From Coprobacillus cateniformis (GTDB taxonomy: Bacteria; Bacillota_I; Bacilli_A; Erysipelotrichales; Coprobacillaceae), in assembly GCF_009767585.1 (NCBI RefSeq), contig NZ_WSNW01000001.1, forward strand, positions 496,001 to 560,000: a stretch of 64,000 bases of DNA. The letters run 5' to 3'. The notes beneath the pieces are model-generated. The model saw nothing but the letters and a program-made list of their open reading frames with translations, was not told the origin of the DNA and ran no database searches. Positions 53,901 through 63,864 of this stretch are shown here, piece after piece (the first letter of the stretch is position 1; each line of letters opens with the position of its first letter). Made by a program: the position numbers and the translations under genes.

Positions 53901-54833
53901 TTAAAAAAATTTCTTTTTCTTAAACCAAAAAACAAGTGATACAACAACTATTATACTTACACCTATAACTGTAATATATCCATATGGTGCCCTAAGTTCT
54001 GGCATATTGGTAAAATTCATTCCATACCAGCCAGCAATGAGAGTTAAAGGCATAAATATAGTCGTGACCACAGTAAAAAACTGCATTGTCTTATTGAGCT
54101 TATAATCTAATTTAGATTGATGAGCTTCATTTGCCTGATTTAATAATTCTCTTAACATTTGAACATTATCAGCAAAACGTTCTATTCGCCTTGTAAAGAT
54201 TTCAAAATAACGCATATCATCTTCTTCAAAAACATGGTGATGATTCATTTGCAATTCTTCACCTATAATAACAAGATTATCATAATAAGTGCGAAGCAAT
54301 AACAATTCTTTATTTAATTGTCTTAAACTGTTTGTAAATGTTAAAGACTTTTCTTCATCATCTTGGCTTTCCAACTCTTCTATTTCTTCTTGTAATTCTT
54401 CAATATATTCATAATCTTTAGAAATCAATTCACTTAAAAAATAATAAACCAATCGCGTAATAGAAACACCACGCTCTAAAACATAGTCACTTGATGATTG
54501 AAAAACTTCGCTAATATGTTTATCTTCATCATCTAAAACAACAACTAAAAAAAGATTTTTAAATATGAAAAACGCTAGTGAATCTTTTTTAACAAAAACA
54601 TCTCTCGCATTAATTAAATTAATTAATCCATAATAATAAGTATTATGTGGAATAATAATATTTTGATTTAATGATGATGTTTCCTCACATCTCCTAATAG
54701 ATCTTTGAGAAATTCCAAAATAATGATGACAATCCTTTAATTCATCTAATGTCATCATTCCTATATACATATGTTCATTCTCAATGTTTTGAATAGATAC
54801 CGCTTGTTTTTCATGGTCTACTTGATAAATCAT
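53901..54833 (-). CDS. corA: CorA family magnesium/divalent cation transporter
   Basis: This 310-residue transporter has a large cytoplasmic N-terminal domain with a coiled coil (about 145-240). Two C-terminal membrane helices hold the signature YGMNFTNMPEL between them, and the tail is basic (WFKKKKFF). It imports magnesium or cobalt as a pentamer. AGGAGGG precedes the ATG at 54833. Confidence 0.93.
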   Translation of the reverse strand: MIYQVDHEKQAVSIQNIENEHMYIGMMTLDELKDCHHYFGISQRSIRRCEETSSLNQNIIIPHNTYYYGLINLINARDVFVKKDSLAFFIFKNLFLVVVLDDEDKHISEVFQSSSDYVLERGVSITRLVYYFLSELISKDYEYIEELQEEIEELESQDDEEKSLTFTNSLRQLNKELLLLRTYYDNLVIIGEELQMNHHHVFEEDDMRYFEIFTRRIERFADNVQMLRELLNQANEAHQSKLDYKLNKTMQFFTVVTTIFMPLTLIAGWYGMNFTNMPELRAPYGYITVIGVSIIVVVSLVFWFKKKKFF

Positions 54834-54846
54834 ATACTCCCTCCTA

Positions 54847-54873
54847 AACAAAAATAGAGGATACACTATCCCC
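54847..54873 (-). terminator. Hairpin between acpP and corA
   Basis: AAATAGGGGATA-GTG-TATCCTCTATTT (one G-U pair) is followed by TTGTTT, just after the acpP stop and before the corA ribosome site. It may be partly read through. Confidence 0.65.
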
Positions 54874-55094
54874 TATTTCTTAGAATCAATTAAATCTAAA
54901 AGATCTTGCACTGTTGAAATTTTCAACAACTCTTCATCTTGAAATTCAACGCCAATTTCTTCTTCCAATTCAAAAACCAAGTCAACTAAATCTAAAGAAT
55001 CAATTCCTAATTCTTTAAATGAAGATTCCTTCATTAATTCTTTCCCTTTTAATTTACTACTTAGTCTATCCTTAATCTTGTCAAAATAATCCAT
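54873..55094 (-). CDS. acpP: Acyl carrier protein
   Basis: This 73-residue acidic helical protein carries the phosphopantetheine serine Ser33 in LGIDSLDLVDL. It carries acyl chains for the Fab enzymes encoded at 57.5-63.9 kb, though it is transcribed apart from them. AGAGGTGA lies upstream of the ATG. Confidence 0.95.
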   Translation of the reverse strand: MDYFDKIKDRLSSKLKGKELMKESSFKELGIDSLDLVDLVFELEEEIGVEFQDEELLKISTVQDLLDLIDSKK

Positions 55095-55147
55095 TCATAT
55101 TCACCTCTTGTCCATATTATATCTATTTTCTTCACAAATAACAACAT

Positions 55148-55648
55148 TTACATGAATGCTTCTTTATTTATTAAAACATATTTTAAATTTAATGCTGATA
55201 TATCATCATTATACTCATAAAACTGATTATCCAGTTCATCAAATAACCATGTCACTTCAGAATAATCAAGACTCCCTAATTCTTCAATTCTAGATTCTCT
55301 ATCCTCAGGAACAACGCCTTCTTTAAAGAGACCGTTTCCTTTATCTAAAATCAATGCAGTGTGGGTCGCTCCAATTGCAGTTAATGCTTCAACTGTTTCA
55401 TTAGCAAAGTTTCCAGCATTGTTTTCATAATAATGGTGAATTCCACCATTATTCATTTCAAGACTAAATGTTTGACAAAGATAAAAAACTCTTTCAATAC
55501 CATTAAGCTCATTTATGAAATCACCATTTTCACACTTTTCACAAATGACATTATACAAATCTTCAACAAGATTAACAGTATTTTTACGGGCAACAATCTT
55601 ACTTGCCTGCAATGTCACATTATCTAAAGCATCTTCATAAGTAGCCAT
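55148..55648 (-). CDS. DMP19 (DUF4375) family protein
   Basis: This 166-residue protein contains EMNNGGIHHYYENNAGNFANETVEALTAIG in family order, a helical segment typical of DMP19/DUF4375 proteins. The function is unknown. The start at 55648 has GGGGA upstream; longer starts lack one. Confidence 0.8.
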   Translation of the reverse strand: MATYEDALDNVTLQASKIVARKNTVNLVEDLYNVICEKCENGDFINELNGIERVFYLCQTFSLEMNNGGIHHYYENNAGNFANETVEALTAIGATHTALILDKGNGLFKEGVVPEDRESRIEELGSLDYSEVTWLFDELDNQFYEYNDDISALNLKYVLINKEAFM

Positions 55649-55740
55649 TCTATCGTCCCCATTTCTTATTACTATTTTACACTTTCTCATCACAAATGTA
55701 TAGTTTATCTTTTGTTTTATAAATATGAATAAAGATTATT

Positions 55741-56408
55741 AGAAAGCTGGATTTGTAATTTCATATACAGGATATGCTCTATCAAAATGATAATCTAATT
55801 TTTCAGCAAGAGCCAATGATATTTTATTATGAGTATCTCAACTTGGATACAAATTTCTATTTTAATTCCATCATTATAATATGTGTAAGAAGATGCCCTT
55901 GCAATCACTTCTCCATGATCAAGAGTGACGACACCTCATCCGTGTTTTAAATAATCTTCATCACTCTCAAATTGTGAACATAAATCATGAAAAGGATGAT
56001 AAAATTTGTTGACATAAATTTGCATCTATATTTTTTATTTCATATGATTGATTCAATTGTTGAACAATATATTCCAAATACTCCCTATCAAATATGTTTC
56101 CCTCTTTTAACAAAACATATCTATTTTTTAATGGCTTGATTCCCGTAAACTTCTTTAATTAAGCTTGACCATTCTTCAGTTTGTGGTACAGCAATGCTGA
56201 AATCACAATGAATGTTTCAAACCAATTCTATATTTAGAATACTAGCATAATAAACAAAATCAGCAACTACAATTTGGACAGACTTGGGATTATCATTTTC
56301 ATTCACATAACACTCTCCCATACATCCCTGTAAATAAGAATAAATAAGTGTTGCTCGCCATCGAGCAAATAATAACGAAACATTTTCAGGACTCTGACAT
56401 AACTCCAT
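55741..56408 (-). pseudogene. Decayed GNAT-type acetyltransferase
   Basis: Segments in shifting frames follow a large GNAT-related family. The N-terminal part is WRATLIYSYLQGCMGECYV...NPKSVQIVVADFVYYA. The middle is KNRYVLLKEGNIFDREYLEY. The end is ARASSYTYYNDGIKIEI and SLALAEKLDYHFDRAYPVYEI. A TGA after NIELV, a frameshift at an A6 run and a TGA after YLKHG break it. The first piece has its ATG at 56408 behind GGGTGGT. It is clearly non-functional as read. Confidence 0.8.
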
Positions 56409-56601
56409 AATTCTACCACCCTTCTTTGCTTTATTAAATAACATTTAAAAAGTTATCTCTAATTGAATAGAAATACTTTCTTTTCTATTGTATAGAACAA
56501 CTTAATTTTACATTAAGTCATTGATATGTATTTTCTCTGATAACAATGGTTATAAAGTCGTCATTGATGTGATTGTTCTTTAAAATCATAAGATTATTCG
56601 T

Positions 56602-56607
56602 TATAAT
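56602..56607 (+). promoter_or_regulatory. -10 of birA; transcript probably leaderless
   Basis: TATAAT ends seven bases before the A of the birA ATG (56614), so the usual start point is the start codon itself. No ribosome site is visible upstream. A weak -35 TTTAAA lies 17 bp upstream. Confidence 0.6.
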
Positions 56608-56613
56608 AAAGAC

Positions 56614-57579
56614 ATGGAAAATCAAATATTAAAAATACTAACAAATCATCAAGGTCATTACATTTCCGGACAAGACATCAGTGAAAAACTTCATGTCTCA
56701 CGGATGACAATATCTACCTATATAAAAGGTTTAAAAGAGAAAGGCTATCAAATAGAAACATCTACAAAAAAAGGATATTGCTTAACACAAAATAATGACA
56801 TTATATTTATTGATGATATCAAAAAACAACTTCATCCTTTTTATCAAAACATTGACTATTTTGATGAAATTGAGTCAACAAATCAGCATATGAAATCACA
56901 TGCTTATCAGCAAGGAGACATCATTATTGCTGATTCTCAAACAAATGGAAAAGGAAGAAATGGAAGATCATTTTACTCACCAAAGCAAAAAGGTATTTAT
57001 CTTTCCTTTATGCTAAAACCTACTCTTTCTATTTATGATTCTTTAAAAATCACTGCCTGTTGTGCAGTTGCAGCAATAAAAGCTATTCAAAAAAACTATC
57101 CATTATCACCACAGATCAAATGGGTTAATGATATTATGATCAATGATTTCAAAGTTGCAGGTATACTATGTGAGGCAACAATAGATATGAATACCGCACA
57201 AATAGAAACTATGATTGTAGGTATTGGCATCAATGTTCATCATGACCCTATGCCTGCTGATTTACAGCATATTGCAGGATGTTTAGAAGATTTCTGTGAC
57301 AAACAAGCGCAGCGACAAAAAATCATCATAGATTTTTTAAATATCTTCTATGATGATTATACAAAACTTTCTTATTTATCTTTTTTAGATGACTATCGTC
57401 GATACTCATATGTTCTTCATCAGGACATAACTGTTTATGAAAATAATACATCTTATCCTGCTTATGTCTCATCAATTAATGATGATGCAAGTTTAACATT
57501 GCTTGTTGATGGCAAACAAAAGATTTTAAAATCTGGTGAAGTAAGTATTCGTAAAACTAATCACCAACAGCACACATAA
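56614..57579 (+). CDS. birA: Biotin operon repressor / biotin-protein ligase
   Basis: This 321-residue bifunctional BirA has an N-terminal winged helix (about 1-62, SGQDISEKLHVSRMTISTYIKGL). The catalytic domain has biotin-AMP loop NGKGRNGRSFYSP and KWVNDIMINDFKVAGILCE, and an SH3-like C-terminal domain follows. It joins biotin to acetyl-CoA carboxylase, the enzyme that feeds the fab operon opposite. It converges on fabZ with a 23-bp overlap. Confidence 0.93.
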   Translation: MENQILKILTNHQGHYISGQDISEKLHVSRMTISTYIKGLKEKGYQIETSTKKGYCLTQNNDIIFIDDIKKQLHPFYQNIDYFDEIESTNQHMKSHAYQQGDIIIADSQTNGKGRNGRSFYSPKQKGIYLSFMLKPTLSIYDSLKITACCAVAAIKAIQKNYPLSPQIKWVNDIMINDFKVAGILCEATIDMNTAQIETMIVGIGINVHHDPMPADLQHIAGCLEDFCDKQAQRQKIIIDFLNIFYDDYTKLSYLSFLDDYRRYSYVLHQDITVYENNTSYPAYVSSINDDASLTLLVDGKQKILKSGEVSIRKTNHQQHT

Positions 57580-57988
57580 TTTCACCAACAACAGCAATTT
57601 GATCCTCAACCTTGGCTTCAATGGCGGCAAAATAGATTCCGCCTTTTTCTTTTGTTAAAGTTACTTTCATAGTTAAGACATCACCTGGAATGACTTGCTT
57701 TTTAAATCTTGCTTTATTGATACCAGCAAAATATCCAATCTTCCCTTTATTTTCTGCTTTAGAAAGAAGCAGTACACATCCAGTTTGAGCAAGTGCTTCA
57801 ATAATAAGTACTCCTGGCATGACATGTTTATCTGGAAAATGTCCTAAAAACTGCATTTCGTTAGCTGTTACACATTTTCTGCCAATAATTGTTTTCCCAT
57901 CCTCACTGATACTCTCAATACAATCAACTAACAAAAATGGGTAACGATGAGGAATGATCTGTTGAATTTCATTAGAATTATATAACAT
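57557..57988 (-). CDS. fabZ: 3-hydroxyacyl-ACP dehydratase
   Basis: This 143-residue hot-dog-fold enzyme has catalytic His in LGHFPDKHVMPGVLIIEALAQ and the Glu beyond it. It removes water from 3-hydroxyacyl-ACP. It is the last gene of the fab operon and its 3' end overlaps birA on the other strand. Confidence 0.95.
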   Translation of the reverse strand: MLYNSNEIQQIIPHRYPFLLVDCIESISEDGKTIIGRKCVTANEMQFLGHFPDKHVMPGVLIIEALAQTGCVLLLSKAENKGKIGYFAGINKARFKKQVIPGDVLTMKVTLTKEKGGIYFAAIEAKVEDQIAVVGEIMCAVGD

Positions 57989-57991
57989 CTT

Positions 57992-59236
57992 TTATTCCTC
58001 CCACTTCTTAAAAATTAATGAAGCATTATGACCACCAAATCCAAGTGAATTATTCATAGCATAATGAATATCTTTGACTTTAGCATCATTCGCAATAATA
58101 TCTAAATCACATTCTTCATCTTTTTCTTGATAATGAATTGTAGCTGGTAAATATCCATCCTGTAATGCTTTTATACAAATAACTGACTCTAATGCCCCAC
58201 TTGCACCCAACAAATGTCCAGTATACGATTTTGTAGAAGATATACTCACATTTTGAGCACTTTCTAAAAAAGCATATTTAACTGCTGCTGTTTCTGTTTT
58301 ATCATTTAATGGTGTACTTGTTCCATGGGCATTAATATAGTCAATATCTTTAGGTTTTAAAGATGCATCACGCATAGCTGCAAGCATTGCTTTTCCACCA
58401 CCGCTACCATCATCTAATGGAGCTGTGATGTGATGAGCGTCACAAGTTGCTCCATAGCCAACAACTTCACCATAAATTTTGGCTCCACGTTTTTTGGCAT
58501 GTTCTAAATCTTCTAAGACAAGAACTGCTGCACCTTCCCCCATAACAAAGCCACTTCTGTCTTTATCAAAAGGAATAGAGGCACGATTTTTATCTTCACC
58601 TGTATGCAGGGCTTTCATAGAAGCAAATCCTGCAACAGCTAATGGTGTAATTGAAGCTTCACTTCCGCCAGCTATCATCACATCTTCATAACCATCTCTA
58701 ATTTTATGAAACGCTTCTCCAATCGCATTTGTCCCAGCTGCACAAGCAGTCACAACTGAAGAAACATGTCCTTTTGCCCCTAAATCAATCGCAACACTAC
58801 CCGCTGCCAGATTAATAAGAGTCATAGGAATGAAATAGGGAGACACCTTAGAGGGTCCTCTATTCATTAAAGATTGTTCAGCTTTTTCAATTGACTCAAC
58901 ACCACCAATACCTGAACCAATAATCACACCAAAACGATCTTGATTAATATTTTCTAAATTCAAATGAGCATCTTCAATAGCCTGCTTGGCAACAATTCTA
59001 GCAAATTGTGTAAATCGATCATTAAACTTCAACTCTCTTTTGGTAAAATACAGTTCCATATCTAATTCTTTCACTTCACCAGCAAGTTTGACCTTATAAT
59101 CTGTTGTATCAAAATGAGTAATCGTATCAATTCCACAAACTTGATCTTGAATACTTTTCCATGTTTGTTCTACTGTATTTCCAATTGGTGAAACAGCACC
59201 CATTCCAGTGATAACAACTCTTCTTTTTTCCATCAT
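57992..59236 (-). CDS. fabF: 3-oxoacyl-ACP synthase II
   Basis: This 414-residue condensing enzyme has catalytic Cys in TACAAGTNAIG, His in NAHGTSTPLND and His in SYTGHLLGASGA. It elongates acyl chains. Two ATGs stand side by side; both are well placed relative to AAGGAGGAG. Confidence 0.96.
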   Translation of the reverse strand: MMEKRRVVITGMGAVSPIGNTVEQTWKSIQDQVCGIDTITHFDTTDYKVKLAGEVKELDMELYFTKRELKFNDRFTQFARIVAKQAIEDAHLNLENINQDRFGVIIGSGIGGVESIEKAEQSLMNRGPSKVSPYFIPMTLINLAAGSVAIDLGAKGHVSSVVTACAAGTNAIGEAFHKIRDGYEDVMIAGGSEASITPLAVAGFASMKALHTGEDKNRASIPFDKDRSGFVMGEGAAVLVLEDLEHAKKRGAKIYGEVVGYGATCDAHHITAPLDDGSGGGKAMLAAMRDASLKPKDIDYINAHGTSTPLNDKTETAAVKYAFLESAQNVSISSTKSYTGHLLGASGALESVICIKALQDGYLPATIHYQEKDEECDLDIIANDAKVKDIHYAMNNSLGFGGHNASLIFKKWEE

Positions 59237-59246
59237 GAACTCCTCC

Positions 59247-59981
59247 TTACATCACCATACCGCCATCAACATTGATGACTTGGCCAGTAATATATTTCGC
59301 ATCTGAACTGGCTAAAAAGTAAGCCAGATTTGCAACATCTTCTGCTTCTCCCATTGCTTGTAATGGAATATTTTTTAAGATATTTTCTTTCATTGTTTCA
59401 TTTAAAACATCTGTCATATCAGTCTCAATAAAACCTGGTGCAATCGCATTGACACGTATATGTCTTGGTGCCAACTCTTTTGCAACTGTTTTTGTGAGAG
59501 CTATCACACCTGCTTTACTTGCTGCATAATTGGCTTGACCAGGATTTCCAATTAACCCTATAACACTTGCCATATTAATGATAACACCTGATCTTTGTTT
59601 CATCATAATACGCGATACAGCTTTTATTGAATGAAAAGTCCCTTTTAAATTCACATCAATAACATCCATGAACGTTTCAGTATTCATCTTTAATAAAAGG
59701 TTATCTTTTGTAATCCCTGAATTATTCACAAGAACATCAATCCGTCCATAATTCTCATTGACAGCTTTCATCATAGCATCCATTTCTTCAAAATGAGAGA
59801 CATCAGCCTGATAAAGCATAGCATCAACTCCTAGTGCCATACATTCCTGTCTCACTTTATTCGCTTTTTCTTCATTTCCACGATAATTAATCACAACACG
59901 ATACCCTTCTTTAGCAAACTTCAAAGCAATAGCTTTCCCAATACCACGACTTGCACCCGTAATTACTGCAACTTTATTCAT
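59247..59981 (-). CDS. fabG: 3-oxoacyl-ACP reductase
   Basis: This 244-residue short-chain dehydrogenase has NADPH loop TGASRGIGKAIA, NNSGIT, and catalytic Ser-Tyr-Lys in NMASVIG and YAASKAGV. It overlaps the fabD end by 8 bp. Confidence 0.96.
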   Translation of the reverse strand: MNKVAVITGASRGIGKAIALKFAKEGYRVVINYRGNEEKANKVRQECMALGVDAMLYQADVSHFEEMDAMMKAVNENYGRIDVLVNNSGITKDNLLLKMNTETFMDVIDVNLKGTFHSIKAVSRIMMKQRSGVIINMASVIGLIGNPGQANYAASKAGVIALTKTVAKELAPRHIRVNAIAPGFIETDMTDVLNETMKENILKNIPLQAMGEAEDVANLAYFLASSDAKYITGQVINVDGGMVM

Positions 59982-60888
59982 CTTTTAACGCTCCTAACAT
60001 TTTGTTTAAGCTTTCTATACTATCAACACTATAAACTGGAATATTTCTATCTGTCTTTTTCACAAATGCACTTAATGCTTTTCCAGGACCTATTTCAATA
60101 AAAGCTTCTACACCTTGTCCAATCATATATTGTAATGATTGATAGAAATAAACACTTGATTTGATTTGTTTTGTTAATATATCAATAAGATTCCCATTTT
60201 CTTCTTGTCCAGAAATATTATAAACAACTGGTATTTCAGGTACATTTAAATCATATTTCCCTAATTCTATTTTTAATTTTTGTGAAGCTGCTTCCAATAG
60301 CGGTGAATGAAATGCCCCTGATACCTTTAATGGAATCACTCGCTTTGCTCCAGCCTCTTTTAATTTTTCAGAAGCGACTTCAATAGCTTCTTTATAACCT
60401 GTAATCGCAATTTGGCCTGGACAATTATAATTGGCAATTGTCACCCCATCAATATCTTCAATCACTTCTTGAATCTTTTTGGCTTCCATAGCTAAAACAG
60501 CAGCCATAGATGTTGTTTTAGCTGGTAAAGCTTCACTCATAATTTGACCTCTAGCTCTAACAATTTTAACGGCATCACTTATACTCATTGCATTTGCATA
60601 AGCTAAGGCTGAATATTCCCCCAAAGATAATCCAGCAACATAATCTGGTTTGATCCCATGTGCTTCTACAACTTTAGCAATTGCAAGTGATGTTGTCAGT
60701 ATACATGGCTGCGCATAAGATGTTTCATTTAAAATATCTTCTGGTCCTTCAAAGCATACCTTCTTGACATCAATATCAATATATGCCTGATCATAAACAG
60801 CTTTGGCTTCTGGGAAATGATCATAAAGTTCTTTTCCCATTCCAACATACTGAGCCCCTTGACCAGCAAATATAAATCCTATTTTCAT
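59974..60888 (-). CDS. fabD: Malonyl-CoA-ACP transacylase
   Basis: This 304-residue enzyme has FAGQGAQYVGMG, nucleophile Ser in GLSLGEYSAL, and SGAFHSPLL with the catalytic His. It loads malonyl groups on ACP. Its ATG overlaps the preceding stop (ATGA). Confidence 0.96.
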   Translation of the reverse strand: MKIGFIFAGQGAQYVGMGKELYDHFPEAKAVYDQAYIDIDVKKVCFEGPEDILNETSYAQPCILTTSLAIAKVVEAHGIKPDYVAGLSLGEYSALAYANAMSISDAVKIVRARGQIMSEALPAKTTSMAAVLAMEAKKIQEVIEDIDGVTIANYNCPGQIAITGYKEAIEVASEKLKEAGAKRVIPLKVSGAFHSPLLEAASQKLKIELGKYDLNVPEIPVVYNISGQEENGNLIDILTKQIKSSVYFYQSLQYMIGQGVEAFIEIGPGKALSAFVKKTDRNIPVYSVDSIESLNKMLGALKDE

Positions 60889-61949
60889 AAATTGTCCTCC
60901 ATTTCCTGCATCAACTCTTGAATCAATTCATGAACATGTTTCATGCAATGAATATCAGCCGCCTGTGTTCCAACAAAGACCAAACCATTATTGACATTTC
61001 CTGAAACACTTTGAATTAAAGCTTCACTAATACAATAAGGTGTATCACTTGGATTGCAAGGAATCATACAATCCAAACAGCTTTTCATACAAACATTTCC
61101 ACGATTTCTTGTTTTCTTAACAAATTCATTGACAATGGCACGACCAGGAAAGCCAGTTGGACTTTTCACAAGTTCAATATCTTCTTTCGTTGCATTGATA
61201 ACCATATCTTTAAATTCTTGAGATGCATCACATTCATAAGTGGCAATAAATGGTGTTGCAATTTGAACACCGCTTGCTCCTCTTTTGATAAACTCAGCTA
61301 TTTTCTTTCCACAATCAATTCCACCAGCAACAAAGATAGGTATTGATTTTTTAAATTTTTCTTGAAAAGGAGCGAGTTCTTTTTTGACATCTTCTAAAAT
61401 ATCTTCAAGTTTTTGACAAGTTCCAGCTAATAAATCTTCTTTTTTAAAGCCAAGATGTCCACCTGCTTTACTTCCTTCAATAACCACAAAATCCGGTGTA
61501 TACTGATAACGTTTTTCCCATACTTTCGCAATCAATCTGGCCGCCTTTCCACTTGAAACAATGGGAGCAAGCAAGGCTTTTCCTTTTGCGTACTTTGGTA
61601 AATCTAATGGCAGTCCTGCACCGGAGATAATCGCATCACAGCCACCTTCAACAGATGCTTTGACCAATTCTTCATAGCCATTTCCTGCAACCATAATATT
61701 GACCCCAATCAGTCCCTTACCTTCAGCAATCTCCTTAGCACGTTGAATATGATACTTGATAGCACGACAACTCGTTGCTGTTGGGTCTTTTCTAAAACCT
61801 TCAAAATTATAACCTGGATGAGCAGCACTGATGACACCCATACCACCACATTTGGCAACATTTCCTGCCAATGAAGAAAGCGATACACCAACCCCCATAC
61901 CACCTTGGATAAGAGGAATATTTAAAAATTTATCTTGTATTTGAATCAT
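60885..61949 (-). CDS. Nitronate monooxygenase (NPD) family flavoprotein, FabK-like paralogue
   Basis: This 354-residue FMN barrel is related to FabK: QGGMGVGVSLSSLAG, GVNIMVAGNGYEELV, SKAGGHLGF, PIFVAGGIDCGKKIAEF. Compared with FabK it adds a C-terminal cysteine cluster (CMKSCLDCMIPCNPSDTPYC). Paralogues of this kind occur in clostridial fab operons; activity as nitronate monooxygenase or as a second enoyl reductase is not settled by sequence. Confidence 0.85.
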   Translation of the reverse strand: MIQIQDKFLNIPLIQGGMGVGVSLSSLAGNVAKCGGMGVISAAHPGYNFEGFRKDPTATSCRAIKYHIQRAKEIAEGKGLIGVNIMVAGNGYEELVKASVEGGCDAIISGAGLPLDLPKYAKGKALLAPIVSSGKAARLIAKVWEKRYQYTPDFVVIEGSKAGGHLGFKKEDLLAGTCQKLEDILEDVKKELAPFQEKFKKSIPIFVAGGIDCGKKIAEFIKRGASGVQIATPFIATYECDASQEFKDMVINATKEDIELVKSPTGFPGRAIVNEFVKKTRNRGNVCMKSCLDCMIPCNPSDTPYCISEALIQSVSGNVNNGLVFVGTQAADIHCMKHVHELIQELMQEMEDNL

Positions 61950-62888
61950 TTAGATTTCCTCCATCACTTTTGATAATGATTGATAAACTGCTTCTGTTGA
62001 TTCCATCATTTCATTTAAAATTTGCTGCATAGGTTTCTTCTCTTGAATCATTCCAGCAATCTGTCCCATCATGACTGAGCCTGTTTTCACATCACCATCA
62101 TGAACAGCTTTTCTCAAACCACCTAATGTCAATTTTTCTAATTCTTCACGACTTTCAATATGACTTTCTAATTTCAGATATTCTCTTGTCATTTGATTTT
62201 TAAGACTACGGACAGGTGTATTGACACTTTTTCCAGTCACAACTGTATCTGTATCTTTTGCTTTTATGACTGCTTCTTTATAATTCTCGTGAATTGGACA
62301 TTCATCAGCAACCAATAAACATGTTCCTACCTGAACACCACAAGCGCCTAATGCAAATGCTGCAATCATCCCACGACCATCTGCAATACCACCTGCTGCA
62401 ATGACTGGAATATTCACAGCATCAACAACTTGAGGAACCAAAGCCATTGTTGTCATTTCACCAACATGACCGCCTGATTCGCCACCTTCAACAATCAAAG
62501 CATCGGCTCCAGCACGTTCCATTCTCTTCGCAAGTCCAACACTTGGCACAACTGGAAAGACTTTAATTCCTGCTTCTTTAAATTTCGCCATATATGCTCC
62601 TGGATTTCCTGCACCTGTTGTGACAACTGGAACCCCTTCTTCAATAATGACATCAACAATTTCACTTGCATATGGATTCATCAACATAATATTAACTCCA
62701 AATGGTTGATTTGTTAATTGCTTACACTTTTGAATTTCAATACGTGTTTGTTCTGCTGACAAAGATCCAGTCGCAATAATACCTAAACCACCACACTGAG
62801 AAACACAAGCTGCAAACTCAGCTGTTGCAATATTTGCCATAGCCCCTTGAATAATGGGATATTTAATATTTAATAATTTATTTAACAC
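61950..62888 (-). CDS. fabK: Enoyl-ACP reductase II
   Basis: This 312-residue FMN-dependent enoyl-ACP reductase has YPIIQGAMANIATAEFAA, GVNIMLMNPYA, EGGESGGHVGEM and PVIAAGGIADGRGM. It completes each elongation cycle; no FabI is seen. It abuts the NPD gene and overlaps the end of fabH by 11 bp. Confidence 0.94.
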   Translation of the reverse strand: MLNKLLNIKYPIIQGAMANIATAEFAACVSQCGGLGIIATGSLSAEQTRIEIQKCKQLTNQPFGVNIMLMNPYASEIVDVIIEEGVPVVTTGAGNPGAYMAKFKEAGIKVFPVVPSVGLAKRMERAGADALIVEGGESGGHVGEMTTMALVPQVVDAVNIPVIAAGGIADGRGMIAAFALGACGVQVGTCLLVADECPIHENYKEAVIKAKDTDTVVTGKSVNTPVRSLKNQMTREYLKLESHIESREELEKLTLGGLRKAVHDGDVKTGSVMMGQIAGMIQEKKPMQQILNEMMESTEAVYQSLSKVMEEI

Positions 62889-63864
62889 AATCTTCTCCTC
62901 CTACTTGATCAATCAATGTTGCTCCATAAGTTAAACCAGATCCAAATCCTACCAAGATAACTCGCTTACAATCTTTCATCAATCCTTTTTCACAGGCTTC
63001 TGCATAAGCAATAGGAATACTTGCTGCTGATGTATTTCCATAATCTTGTAAATTCATATAGAATTTAGAAATATCAATCTTCATTCTTTTTGCAACATGA
63101 TTAATAATACGATAATTGGCTTGATGAGGAATAATCAAGTCTATATCTTCAATTGTTAAATGTGCTTGCTCAAGGACATTTTCAATGGACTCTTTTAAAA
63201 CTCTCACAGCAAATCTAAAAACATCATTTCCTTGCATTGTTAAAAAACCAACCGTTGGTAACTGATTTTGTAAATGATGAACCAGAGGAAGACCCTCAGT
63301 TTTTAAAACACCATCTAAATCTCCTTCACTATTGGCATAATGATATAATTGTGACTGTCCTTTCGTCACAATCATTGCACCAGCTCCATCTCCAAATAAA
63401 ACACAAGTACTACGATCATCCCAATTGATAATCTTACTTAAAGTTTCACTTCCAATCACCAAAATATGCTCATAACGATTTAACAAATCGCAAGCTAATT
63501 GAAAAGCATATAAGAAACCACTGCATGCTGCATTCAAGTCAAATGCCAATATTGGATAATCATTTAAACCTAGTTTTGCTTGAACCAAACAAGCTGTTGA
63601 TGGTGTCATACTATCAGGTGTCATTGTTGCAACAATAATGACTTGGATATCTTCTTTTTGAAGACCAGCATTCTCAATAGCATGCAATGATGCACGGACA
63701 GCTAAATCACTGGTATTTTCAGTTTCACTTATATAACGACTTGTTATTCCTGTTCTTTGAACAATCCATTCATCGTTTGTTTCGACTCTTTTTTCTAAAT
63801 CAAAGTTTGTTACTTTCTGACTCCCTCTAGCCAAACCACTTCCTAATATTTTGATACGATTCAT
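62878..63864 (-). CDS. fabH: 3-oxoacyl-ACP synthase III
   Basis: This 328-residue initiating condensing enzyme has Cys114 in NAACSGFLYA, His in IIPHQANYRI and Asn in DYGNTSAASIP. It joins acetyl-CoA to malonyl-ACP. Its ATG overlaps the accA stop (ATGA). Confidence 0.96.
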   Translation of the reverse strand: MNRIKILGSGLARGSQKVTNFDLEKRVETNDEWIVQRTGITSRYISETENTSDLAVRASLHAIENAGLQKEDIQVIIVATMTPDSMTPSTACLVQAKLGLNDYPILAFDLNAACSGFLYAFQLACDLLNRYEHILVIGSETLSKIINWDDRSTCVLFGDGAGAMIVTKGQSQLYHYANSEGDLDGVLKTEGLPLVHHLQNQLPTVGFLTMQGNDVFRFAVRVLKESIENVLEQAHLTIEDIDLIIPHQANYRIINHVAKRMKIDISKFYMNLQDYGNTSAASIPIAYAEACEKGLMKDCKRVILVGFGSGLTYGATLIDQVGGEDCVK

